Origin: Schistocerca nitens | Taxonomy: Eukaryota; Arthropoda; Insecta; Orthoptera; Acrididae | Assembly: GCF_023898315.1 (NCBI RefSeq) | Contig: NC_064614.1 | Coordinates: forward strand, 504,386,109-504,450,108 | Length of the DNA: 64,000 nt | Direction: 5' to 3' | Shown here: one piece after another, positions 35,882 to 45,641 of the stretch | Numbering within the stretch: position 1 is the first letter of the stretch | Layout of the letters: each line of letters opens with the position of its first letter | The notes under the pieces: generated by a model | The model's input: only the letters and a program-made list of their open reading frames with translations | Database searches by the model: none | Told to the model about the DNA's origin: nothing | Program-made: the position numbers and the translations under genes

Positions 35882-36215
35882 TAAACTAAACTCCAGCTGA
35901 ACACATCTTGTAAGACCCAATGGTTCTGACTGACCGCCGTGTCATCCTCAGATTATCGACTCGCTTTATGCAGATGTGGAGGGGTGTGTGGTCAGCACAC
36001 CGCTCTCCTGTAAGGTATCAGTTTTCGTGACTGGAGGCAGTATTTCTCAATCAAGCAGCTCCTCAGTTTGCATCACAAGGGCTGAGTACACCTCGTTTGC
36101 CAACAATGCTTGGCAGACCGGACGGTCACCTATACAAGTGATAGCCAAGCTTGACAGCGCTTAAATTTGGTGATCTTAAGGGAACTGGTGTTACCACTGT
36201 GGCAAGGCCGTTGGC
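35882..36215 (-). mobile_element. 5S rRNA-derived SINE
   Basis: Read on minus, the element starts at 36215 with GCCAACGGCC and stays alignable to 5S rRNA for about 117 bases (to 36099): AACACC..GTTC, GATCACC, TTAAGC, then ACTTGTATAGGTGACCGTCC and a closing GTTGGC. An unrelated body of about 217 bases follows, ending at 35882. It is flanked by a 15-bp target duplication ATACTCACAGCTAAT (35867-35881) / ATACTCGCAGCTAAT (36216-36230), one mismatch. The 5S-like head carries the internal Pol III promoter region, box C-like sequence at 36124-36135. The class corresponds to SINE3, in the sense of 5S-headed SINEs. Degraded positions show it is not a functional 5S gene. Confidence 0.88.
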
Positions 36216-36319
36216 ATACTCGCAGCTAATGACTCGGTAATTACAATAGAATCTGTGAACCGGGAAAGCTGATTCATCCAGAAGATGGAAGCCACCACCG
36301 CGCTTAGTGAGGGTGTGGT

Positions 36320-36660
36320 CCATCTAGTGAAAGCACCGCACACCGCAGCAACACTAATCTGCGGCCGCAGCCGAAGAAACACTCGGCGTGGAGCCGTGTA
36401 GCCTGGCGCGTGTGAATGGGATGGGTGTGGCAGGGCTTATCGGCGCCTGGCAGCGCGGCAGCCAGCGACACGCCAGTGCACCGGGTTGCAGCCCCTGCTG
36501 GCGCGACGCGAGGTAACCCACGCCGCGCCGCTCGGCTGCCTTCGTAGATTGCACTCTTAGCGGACGCACGCTCCAGCTCCAGCCTCCAGGCGCAGACGGC
36601 CACGCAGCTGTCGATTTCAGAAAGGCTTCCGCTTCCACCTCCTGGCGACGGTCCTGCGCT
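36320..36660. promoter_or_regulatory. CpG-rich island of unknown role
   Basis: Dense CpG (GGCGCCTGGCAGCGCGGCAG, CGACGCGAGG, CCACGCCGCGCCGCTCGG) next to AT-rich DNA. Overlapping minus-strand frames of 94 and 99 codons exist but GC-rich DNA has few stops, so they carry little weight. It could be a promoter or a 5' exon. Confidence 0.28.
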
Positions 36661-37190
36661 CCAAGGTTATTTCACAGCTTGCCCCAGAGATTCTTTTTAT
36701 GTTTACTTTTTTATAGTTAGTGTCATAATTTCACGTGACATTAAAGAAGACGTTATACTTAAAATGAAACTGCGCTTCATTGTAATAAGCTGTTACCTTT
36801 CTAGAGATAAGAAGAATTAACTCAGTGCAATAGTACTGTTTATTTGTAAGCAAAACTGTGAAAAAATTCTACTTATAAAATAAACAGTACAGCAATATTA
36901 CTACATAAATTTGTGATTTAACACAGCACGTACCTCTGTGTAGTTTCGTTCATCGTCGGTGGACAACGTAGCTGAATACATCACATCTCTGACTTGATTT
37001 CAGTTAGCGCCTGCTAAATGCTTGCGTTGGTCATTACAATTTTTATTCCTCAAATCAGTAATGCGGATGTTGCCCTCTGTGTATTGAGTACATGACTGAC
37101 CGCAACTTTGCTATGCCACTAGCACTGTGGTCCATGCAGAAAGTGGGAACCAGTCATATTATAATGCACTGAAGGTAACTGCTACAAATG
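36661..37190. other. No recognised feature
   Basis: Unique-looking AT-rich sequence. Confidence 0.45.
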
Positions 37191-37194
37191 ACAT

Positions 37195-37690
37195 ACTGCA
37201 GTGACAACGCCAGTGGTGATAATGATGGTGTGTTCTGCCCATGAGGCAGGCGTATCATTCCACGGTCAACATTCTCCAGTCCTCCCAAATTTCCCCCATC
37301 GTTCTCATAACTGCATTTATTTTGATGTAAATTAGCTGATACCTTCTTCTTCCTCTAGTCGCTTTCCCAAGCACCATTCCTTCTAATACCTCCTTTACTT
37401 TACATTCCCTTCTTATTCATTGTCCAATCCTATTTCTACTCCTTCTCTTAACTGCCTAAAGTATTTGTCTTATCTCATTCACCCTGTATAACACAGGTTC
37501 ATTCCTTGTTTTAAGTGTCCATTTTGCATCATTCATTCTTCCTCAAATGCACATCGCAGAGGACTAAGTATTTCTCTTCACTCCGTGGCATGATTACGTA
37601 CCATACAGGCCTACAATGCATAAAAAACTCACTAATATTTTTCTTAATATTTATTTAATGGGCTACAGGAGATATTACTACTGTAAAATA
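37195..37690 (-). mobile_element. 3' fragment of another LINE (family 6), minus strand
   Basis: Minus-strand translation in shifting frames gives the C-terminal block of an RTE-like endonuclease-RT: VLYRVNEIRQIL, KRRSRNRIGQ.IRRECKVKEV, LEGMVLGKATRGRRRYQLI. The order matches the tail of family 1 (NEEVLRRM, GHLLRHEG, GRQRLEYIQ) but the sequence differs. The 3' end is near 37195. Confidence 0.72.
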
Positions 37691-39412
37691 TTGCTTTTGC
37701 TGTAGCTTTACTCTTTTTTTTCCCCCTAGTTACACGTTTAACATACGAAGATATTAACTTTTTCTATTTTTTCTATTAACTAATCACAAATTTTCACTTT
37801 TATAGTAGAGTACAAAGTTCTATACAAAAATTAAAATACCAACAACCTTCCAGTTAAGCAAATATTTTCATGAAGTTTTATTGTTAAATTTATGGAAAAA
37901 ATACAGTGATACAGTAAAAGGCTATTACACACAAGGGTTGGTAACTGTAGTATTTCGGATATTACGGCAGAGAAAGGGGTGCAGGGAAAATAAAACTGAT
38001 ACGTTTCCAACATAACTGTTAGCAGACATAAACATTCGTTGGCAAAAACAGTATACAGCAGTGAAACGCAGTATCATTAACCGATAAATTTCTTAAATAA
38101 AGTTGTTGTGACCTGAAGCTAGATAGACGGCAGATGTTATCATAATCGCTGCATTTTTGAGAATCGCATTGTACTACTGGAATATCATCGTGATGACGAG
38201 AGACAACTAACGTGCAGAGCCGTATAGTGCCCCATATGGTGAGGACCTACCTAGATGCGCTCACTATAGCTTCGACTTTACTGGGGCAACTAGACGGTGC
38301 CAAAATTGTACCTCACATATCGATGATGTCCTTAAAAGGTATCCATTGACGTAACAACATTGCGTTCGTTATTTGTACAATAGCTGATAAAGGTATGCTT
38401 ACACTACGAAAAAAATATAAAAATAAAAACTTCTACCTTAAGATTGTCTTCTGTACTCGCAACTAGGACATAGTTTTGGAAAGAGACGTTGTGATGTGAA
38501 TAACTACATCTGGCTATTTATTAGTAACCAAATTCAATTAGTGTGATAGCAATAAGCCCTCTCAGCGCTTTGTGTCGCTTGATGCGACCAGCCCTGAGGG
38601 ATCTCTCACACTTCTGTCACGAGCGTTTTTTGCTCCACACATGAGTGCGCTATCATATCCCCTGGTGTTAGTCATTGTAGCCAATCACCCACAAAAAGTT
38701 AGCATAGAAATGAAAGACTATACAATTCTTTGTAACTAGCAACGCTGACGCTTACCAAGAATTTCTCTGCCAGATGCGAAATGAAAACATAAGAAATTAA
38801 AGGTAATCGGGAGGGAAGTGAAATGACAATGTACATTATACAAATTTTCGCGTCCTCCGTGAAATATACTTTGGCCATTTTCTACAACTGCTTCTCTTTT
38901 AAATAATAGAGCTGTAAGGTTCTCAGCAGATTATCTACAAACGCTAATACAATTCATTGTAAAGGGTTCAACCAATATAGCAGTAGTTAAACTTAGAACC
39001 ACAAAATCTAAACTGGACAGGACTATGTCCTCTTTCATATCATCTAAATGCTTATTGTGTCTGCGTTACCCGCTTTCATTTTAACTCCCTAATTTAATAA
39101 ATCTCGAAGCGCTTCCTGATTTTTTAACATCCACGTTTTAGTCTCAGTCATTGCAAAGCCTTTACCTGTCACAAAGGACAAACGACAGGAAAAACACAAG
39201 GGGTTCAACACTAGGACACTTAACTCTAGCACTGTGGCTAGCTCCTAAGCGCTAGCTATGCATACTAGTCGCACTACTTGGCATGATGTCTGTATCTTCT
39301 ACGTGTGTATCATGTCACTAGGGATGATTCCGTACTTTGGACACTATGGCCTAACAAATTACACTGAACAGGATGCATGCCTGCATAATTGCAGATTCAA
39401 GTTTTTTAAACC
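37691..39412. other. No recognised feature
   Basis: About 1.7 kb of AT-rich unique-looking DNA with no coding signal. Confidence 0.5.
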
Positions 39413-39729
39413 CATAGCTGGGCAATGTTAAACAAAGAGTTAACTTTGTTAATAGTTAATCCGTTACTAAGAAAATTAACTTCGTTAGATGTTAAAGTGT
39501 TACTTTACAGATGATTTACCAGAAGAGAAAGTTAATCGTTAATCGTTAAGTGATAGTAGTAATCTTTATGTTGTGGCTGTAGTGAAATGAGGAACTGACA
39601 CAAACATATTACCATTGCTTAAATAAAAATATTTTGGTTGGGGATTTTAAGTGGGACATCGAAGATAAAAACAGTTCAACCATTTAATTATTTAGTTTTA
39701 TAACTTTTAGATATCAATGTTAAATCACA

Positions 39730-40260
39730 GGAGAATCAGACAGTATTTCAAATAATGTGCATTTCTTCCTTCATTAATTTCAACTTGTCAAAGTTTTCAT
39801 ACGACACCGAGGTTCCTTTAGAAGACCAAATATCTTTGCCTGTAGAAAAAAAAAGTCGTTCGGAAGCAGCACTCGAGCGTATAGGGGGTATCATGTATAA
39901 TAAATAAATTTACTTCAAGCTGTTTTCCAAGAAATGTCGCAACACTGAATCAGACTTTCTATTTCATGTCCAGCCATATTTTGATTACATTCTGGTCATT
40001 AATTTTTACACATGTGTTACTAATAGACTTCTCTTTACATTGAGTGGCAGACGTAAAAAAAAATCTTCCTCTTCGTCGTCGTTGTTGCTGCTTCCACCAC
40101 AGCCGCTTAATGTATCTCTGAACTTTCGGCGGCTTCATATCTCAAAGCTTCATCTGCAGCTTTTTCCATTCGTATTCTTACTACTGACATTCAACTGTCG
40201 TCACACAATTCCAGCCACACAATTAGAATGAAAAGCAGCTTTAAGTTGTCATTGTTCATT
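39730..40260 (-). pseudogene. hAT transposase C-terminal remnant
   Basis: Minus-strand pieces: DDEEEDFFLRLPLN (about 40080-40040), then IIHDTPYT, RSSAASERLFFSTGKDIWS and YENFDKLKLMKEEMHII (about 39900-39750). The SAASERLF box and the following S.ENFDKL block form the hAT C-terminal dimerisation region. The DDE core and N-terminal zinc finger are absent from this element, and stops occur between the pieces. Confidence 0.78.
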
Positions 40261-40587
40261 GTCTAGTACAAGACCAAACCTTTCTTCTATGACGCTTAAT
40301 AAGGCACTGGCTAAGGCTGTGCAATTCGCAAGACTTCTAACTCTTATCATTAATACCTACACTACTGGCCATTAAAATTGCTAAACCACGAAGATGACGT
40401 GCTACCGACGCGAAATTTAACCGACAGGAAGAAGATGCTGTGTTATGCAAATGATCAGCTTTTCAGAGGATTCACACAAGGTTGGCGCCGGTGGCGACTC
40501 CTACAACGTTCTGACATGAGGAAAGTTTCCAACCGATTTCTCATACACAAACAGCAGTTTACCGGTGTTGCCTGGTAAAACGTTGTT

Positions 40588-41020
40588 GTGATGCCTCGTG
40601 TAAGGAGGATAAATGCGTACAATCACGTTTCGGACTTTGATGAAGGTCGGATTGTAGCCTATCGCGACTGCGGTTTATCGTATCGCGACATTGCTGCTCG
40701 CGTTGGTCGAGATCCAATGACTGTTAGCAGAATATGGAATCGGTGGGATCAGAAGGGTAATACGGAACGCCGTGCTGGATCCCAACGGCCTCGTAGCACT
40801 AGCAGTCGAGATGACAGGCATCTTATCCGCATGGCTGTAACGAATCGTGCAGCCACGTCTCGAACCGTGAGTCAACTGATGGGGACGTTTGCAAGACAAC
40901 AACCATCTGCACGAACATTTAAACGACGTTTGCAGTTGCATGGACTATCAGTTCGGATACCATGCCTAAGGTTACCCTTGACGCTGTATCACAGACAGGA
41001 GCGCCTGCGATGGTATACTC
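40588..41020 (+). pseudogene. Tc1-like transposase, N-terminal part only
   Basis: The ATG at 40588 or 40591 starts MPRVRRINAYNHVSDFDEGR, a paired-type helix-turn-helix region with YRDCGLSYRDIAARVGRDP and VSRIWNRWDQKG, followed by the second DNA-binding part (RTVSQLMG, ARTFKRRLQ) up to RHRQERLRW-like sequence near 41015. The next expected block, with the FSDESRF motif, is absent because another element starts at 41021. The remaining frame into 41196 is not transposase. Confidence 0.85.
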
Positions 41021-41805
41021 CAGGGCTTAACTACTGGCCGATTTTGAGCGCGAGTACTCGCGTCTGCTCACGCGTGCTCGCGAGCAGGTGCAAGGTCGCG
41101 GAGTATGGAGGGAGGGGAGGGAGGGGAAATGCGCGCGCACGTTTGAATAGGGCCGCTGCGTGCCTATTGAATTCGCGCCGACTGTGTAACGTTTAAAGTA
41201 CTACGATCAGCTCTAACAGTCACTTCGCTTGTTAAGAATCATGTCAAGTCGCCGTTGTGTAACCCCAACCATGCTTTCGCAGTTCAACCCCCATTGGGAA
41301 GAATTTTATCTGCTTACAGAAAAAGATGGTGTTGCAAAATGTTTAGTATGTCACAAAACGCTGAATTCTTTTACGAAATTTAATTTGCAGCGACATTATA
41401 TGTCGTACCACGCGAAAGACTACGGACGTGGAAAATGTGATGGACCAGATCGTGCACAGGAAGTTATTAAACTTTAAAGGAAGCTATCCGAAGAAGACCT
41501 GGACGACGAAGAAAAATCAACAGGCAGCTCTCAGAGTGAGTTACAAAATTGCTTTGCTCTTAGCAAAATCCCTGCTCCCCTTCACTGATGGCGATTTAAT
41601 AAAATAATGTTTGGTAGTTGCAGTGGAACATCTGTGTCCATCTCAAGTTGAACAGTTTCGGATTGTGCCATTATCTAACATGACCATTATGCGTCGCATA
41701 CAGGACATGACTGACGACGTCCAGAGCCAGCTTGCAAATATCTGTAAAGATTTTATGGCGTATTCTCTAGCTATGGATGAAAGTGTTGATATCACTGGAA
41801 CATCC
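41021..41805 (+). mobile_element. 5' part of a second hAT/BED-type element inside the Tc1
   Basis: It opens with CAGGGCTTAACTACTGG, a typical hAT terminus, then palindromic CG-rich subterminal sequence (GCGAGTACTCGC). It carries a BED zinc-finger ORF and the start of the hAT transposase, and stops at about 41805 where Tc1 sequence resumes. Its own 3' half and terminus are missing, so a deletion removed the 3' part of this element together with the Tc1 core. Confidence 0.72.
41241..41477 (+). pseudogene. BED-type zinc finger N-terminus of a hAT-like transposase
   Basis: The frame MSSRRCVTPTMLSQFNPHWE (an in-frame ATG also at 41229) has CLVCHKTLNSFTKFNLQRHY, a C-x2-C...H-x3-5-H/C zinc-finger pattern as in ZBED/hAT-derived proteins. 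A stop at 41475 ends it at 70-80 residues. In the next frames, 41640-41800 gives VPLSNMTIMRRIQDMTDD and FMAYSLAMDESVDITGTS, the hAT block S-L-A-x-D-E-S with its catalytic Asp. The ORF at 41611-41919 then runs out of frame through Tc1 sequence, an accidental fusion. Confidence 0.78.
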
Positions 41806-42173
41806 AAGCTCTGTTTGACTCAATGCCCAGGCGTATCAAGGCCGTTATTACGGCCAGAGGTGGTTGTTCTGGGTACTGATTTCTCAGGATCTATGCACCC
41901 AAATTGCGTGAAAATGTAATGAAATGTCACTTCTAGTATAATATATTTGTCCAATGAATACCCGTTTATCATCTGCATTTCTTCTTGGTGTAGCAATTTG
42001 AATGGCCAGTAGTTTAATTAACGATTAACGACCTTGAAGGAAGTTAACAGAAGTTAAAGAGTCCCTTAACATTCTTTAAAATTAACTGAAAAGTTAATCC
42101 GTTACTCGAAAAGTTAACTTCGTTAATTAGCGATTAACGGCTTAACGGTCTTGTGCCCAGACATGTTTGAACC

Positions 42174-42520
42174 GCTCCGTATTCAAGCACTCATGAATTT
42201 TTACAAAATTCACTTTCAAATGAGTCAACCAATCATGTCATCTTGCCATCGCGTGATACTTCAAGAAAGCGCAGCTAAGATAGATAGTTATTGTTTACTC
42301 GCCCTACTGCATTGCTGGTGGTGTATGCCAGCCCATGACGCCCGATGCCACTGGCCTCTCCTGGCAACAAGTATAGTTACTTGGAAGGATGGTACTCAGG
42401 GTATCAGGTAGGAAGAACCACTTTTTCTGTAGTCGTTGAATCATAGAGGCATTCCAAATAATAACACGACTTATTTAGCGCGTGCCTGCAATTGTCCGTA
42501 TATGTATTTATTCCAGTCTT
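42174..42520. other. No recognised feature
   Basis: Nothing recognised between the hAT element and the pyrimidine tract. Confidence 0.4.
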
Positions 42521-43033
42521 ATATTAGTCTACGTCCTCGTTCCCCTCTTTCTCTCTTTCTATCCAGCTCCTCCTATTCTTTCTCCATCTATTTCATCTTC
42601 TCAGCCCTCCCTCTTTGTCCATCTCCTTCTCTCCCCTCTTTCTGACTACTTTCTCCACTTTCCATTCTCTGTCCATCTTCTTCTCCTCCATCTCTCTGTC
42701 CATTTTCTTCCCTTCCCTTTCGCTGTCCATCTCTGCTCCTTTCAAAAATGGTTCAAATGGCTCTGAGCACTATGTGACTTAACATCGGTGGTCATCAGTC
42801 CCCTAGAACTTAGAACTACTTAAACCTAACCTAACGACATCACACACATCCACGCCCGAGGCAGGATTCGAACCTGCGACCGTAGCAGTCGCGCGGTCCC
42901 GGACTGAGCGCCTGGAACCGCTAGACCACCGCGGCCGGCTCTGTTCCTTTCCTTTCTTTGTCCATCTCCTCCTCTTTCCTTTGTCTGTCCACCTCCTGCT
43001 TCCCCCTCTCTATGTCTATTACCGCTTCTACCT

Positions 43034-43098
<65 letters not shown>

Positions 43099-43310
43099 CT
43101 TTCTCGTTTCTCTCTCTGTCCATCTCCTGTTTCCTTCCTTTGACCATCTCACCTCTCCCCTTTCTTTATCCATCTCTTCCTCTCCCCTCTCTTTCTCCAT
43201 TCCCTCCTCTCCCCTCTCTTTCTCCATTCCCTCCTCTCCCCTCTCTGTCCATTCCTCCTTCCCATTCTCTATCCGTCCATCTCCTCCTACACCTGTCCTC
43301 CCCACGTTAT
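42520..43310. repeat. Pyrimidine-rich minisatellite-like tract
   Basis: Variants of CTGTCCATCTCCTCCTCT are repeated irregularly on plus. A 27-base unit, CTCTCCCCTCTCTTTCTCCATTCCCTC-like, is tandem at about 43190-43260, and a (CT)n run lies at about 43041-43094. A SINE1 interrupts it at 42744-42938. Long proline- or serine-rich frames here are repeat artefacts. Confidence 0.85.
42744..42938 (-). mobile_element. SINE1 copy in the pyrimidine tract
   Basis: Minus-strand SINE1. 13-bp target duplication CTCTGCTCCTTTC (42731-42743) / CTCTGTTCCTTTC (42939-42951), one mismatch. Confidence 0.94.
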
Positions 43311-43738
43311 AACTCCTACCCCAATAGGAGGTTGCAGGTTGTTACATCCAGGGTATTTCTTTCCAGTAAGTGAGTAGTAAGCATACCACGTTTGGTTGAA
43401 ATCCCCAGGAGTTTAGGAGGAGCATTTTACCCTAGGCTTTGCAAATGTCATATATATATATATATCCTGGCGACGTTTATAGGAATTCTAGTACACTGCA
43501 CGCGAGCATAACAGCAGCGACCAGTTAAGGTCGCGCGCCAACATGCTGTTTATAAATCACTGAACCATCGCCCAGAGGTGCCTCACACTGAGACCATCCC
43601 AGAGTGGCTTAGAGAGCTACAACACAGAGAAGAATCACTTATCAGACTTTGGCAAGATCAGTGTGCAGCTTTTTATCTTTGGACAAAACATACTTATTTA
43701 TGATAATATATACACCTTTACCATTTGCCCAAACATTA

Positions 43739-43740
<2 letters not shown>

Positions 43741-43808
<68 letters not shown>
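43741..43808. repeat. (AT)n(GT)n microsatellite
   Basis: Five AT units are followed by about 29 GT units on plus. A shorter TA run lies at about 43450-43466. Confidence 0.97.
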
Positions 43809-43810
<2 letters not shown>

Positions 43811-44250
43811 CCCAGTCAATTTTGCCCTGCAGTGGCGCCATATTTCGTGAGCTATGAGTCGTACAATGACATAATTTTGTAGGTACGTTCAGTAGCATAT
43901 GTTGATGTTTTCTGAGAAATGTATTGCGAATAGCGCTGGTAGGAAAGTAGTATTAAATTTAAACGTTGTGCCTGATGCAGTTTTACTGAATGTACAGCGA
44001 AAATTTAATAAGCTATTAACTTTTTTCTTTCATCATTTTGTGGGGTTGTCACCGACAAGAAAATTTCTGAAGGTATGAAATTATGTGTAAAGTTGATTGC
44101 AATTCACTAAGTGCTCTCATTCTCAAATACTGTAGGAATAAAGTCTGAGGCATCTTGCGGTCATGGACTACACTTCTTTTTCACCCCCATTCCTTTGATA
44201 CATTAAGAGTCCTTACCCCCACAGCGATTCTTTCCGGACAGTAAATGATA
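43809..44250. other. No recognised feature
   Basis: Unique-looking sequence after the microsatellite. Confidence 0.4.
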
Positions 44251-45640
44251 TGTGTACCAGGTTTAGGAGGAGACGTGTAACATAAATAATGTATAATTTT
44301 TTATTATATGTTGGGATGCACTCACCTAAAGCAGTCGGCACCCCTGAGGTGCGTGTCGATTGTGGACAGCGGTGCTTGCTTGATCAGCACTCAGTAGCAG
44401 GAGACAGCTACCAGATCAAATATGTCAGGCCAGATAGAAGGCCGTTGAAGAAGCGAAGACAGCATCTCGTCGAGTGCTGAGCTGCAGCAGGCGTGCCGAC
44501 GTCTGGCACACAGTGGCAGCAAACTCCAGGGCAGGCGAGCCTCACCGTTCGGCTCAAACGCAGCGATCCGCCAGCAGCTCGCAGTGGATGCCGTCCAGTG
44601 GGCATTACATACCAAGGACCCCAGCTGGAAGGCAACAGTTCAGCATCCGGCAGCATCATGAAAAAATGGTTCAAATGGCTCTGAGTCCCCTAGAACTTGG
44701 AACTACTTGAACCTAACTAACCTAAGGACAACACACACATCCGTGCCCGAGGCAGGATTACACCCTGCGACCGTAGCAGTCGCGCTGTTCCGGACTGAAG
44801 CACCTAGAACCGCTCGGCCACAGCGGCCGGTCAGCATCAGGACTAAGCGAGTTCAAAAGACCCGCGGGTAGCAGAGGCAGCATCTGGTTATAGTTGAGAC
44901 GGAATAATCAACTTCAAGCAGACAGCTGGCACGGAGTACTTCTCGGTATAGTCTGCAACCGAAGACCGATACTGCATGGTTTGGGGCGGTGGTATTAACG
45001 GCCACTCATGAAGCTCTGACATGACAGGATGTCACTTTTTGTCATGCAGACCACAGAAGTGGCGGAGCACCAGGCCCTAGCAGGATGTAATACAGGTCAC
45101 CATTGTGGTGGTCTGGCTCACGCACTTTGATGCGTCGACAATGTTCCAGCCCTGGGAGCAGGCAGCAGGGCCCGGCGTGTGATGATCAGTTTCTTTTCAG
45201 TAGCGGAATGGAGGCTTTCGTCATGTCAGTTCAGCACCTAGCAGCTTCTGGCTCGCCTGACCACAGGTTATGAATGCTGATTTGGAAAGACGATGGCGTA
45301 GCATAGTGTATTGTTTTCGGTTCCGTATGGCTATTAAGAACATTACAAATGGCAGATATGGTTTAGTCAATAAACAATATATGTGATCACTGACTGACGA
45401 CGCCTTTCCTTAATTTATCGTCAGCAGGTACATTGTTCGTGCTTAATGAGTAAACAACAGTTAGCTGTGCTTGAACGTTTACGTCAATAGATAACATGGT
45501 AACGCCATTTCACATGTTACTTCAGGGAATAGTGACAGAGTATACCATTAATCTGCGATCCACATACTGCCAAAATATTGACTGTTAATAAATTAGTTTT
45601 TTTTATAAATTCGTTTTTAAAGGTGTTTGTATTGAATTAT
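44250..45640 (+). other. Unassigned GC-moderate block, possibly an LTR or retroelement end
   Basis: Sequence composition changes against the AT-rich flanks. The block contains CAATAAACAATATATG (a polyadenylation-like signal, about 45370) followed by GT/GA-rich DNA. This is what an LTR or 3' retroelement end could look like, but I find no TG...CA pair, PBS or coding motif. A SINE1 is inserted at 44659. Confidence 0.25.
44659..44831 (-). mobile_element. SINE1 copy, internally shortened
   Basis: Minus-strand SINE1 missing about 30 bases in its tail-proximal region (CTCTGAGTCCCCTAGAAC joined directly). 8-bp target duplication CAGCATCA at 44651-44658 and 44832-44839. Confidence 0.92.
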
Positions 45641-45641
45641 A

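Larger units (their letters stand above)
40360..42014 (+). mobile_element. Tc1-like transposon inserted in the hAT element, core replaced
   Basis: The left end CACTACTGGCCATTAAAATT follows TA (40358-40359); the right end, reversed, ACTACTGGCCATTCAAATTG, precedes TA (42015-42016). A transposase N-terminus is preserved, the C-terminal region resumes at about 41806 (ATCCAAGCTCTG), and the catalytic core in between is missing and replaced by 41021-41805. A near-intact relative lies at 45642-47003 on minus. Confidence 0.85.
39413..42165 (-). mobile_element. hAT transposon, internally deleted, interrupted by a Tc1 element
   Basis: Inverted ends CATAGCTGGGCAATG (39413) and, reversed, CATGTCTGGGCACAAG (ending 42165); both have a subterminal run of GTTAA/TTAAC repeats. 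The 8-bp target duplication typical of hAT is TTTAAACC (39405-39412) / TTTGAACC (42166-42173), one mismatch. Without the Tc1 insert (40360-42014) the element is about 1.1 kb. It keeps the C-terminal, dimerisation part of a hAT transposase on minus (39730-40260). Confidence 0.82.

Noticed and set aside
36099..36215. 5S rRNA gene
   Set aside because: Too many substitutions in the internal promoter, a continuous SINE body behind it, and target duplications around the whole unit.
41611..41919. Chimeric 102-codon ORF joining hAT and Tc1 sequence
   Set aside because: The Tc1 part is read in the wrong frame (the correct frame gives IQAL.DS.PRRIKAVI), so the fusion is accidental.
42958..43373. Serine/leucine-rich ORFs of 61 and 130 codons
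   Set aside because: Produced by CT repeats; no stop codons arise in such tracts.
43741..43808. CRISPR-like or regulatory array
   Set aside because: Plain dinucleotide microsatellite.
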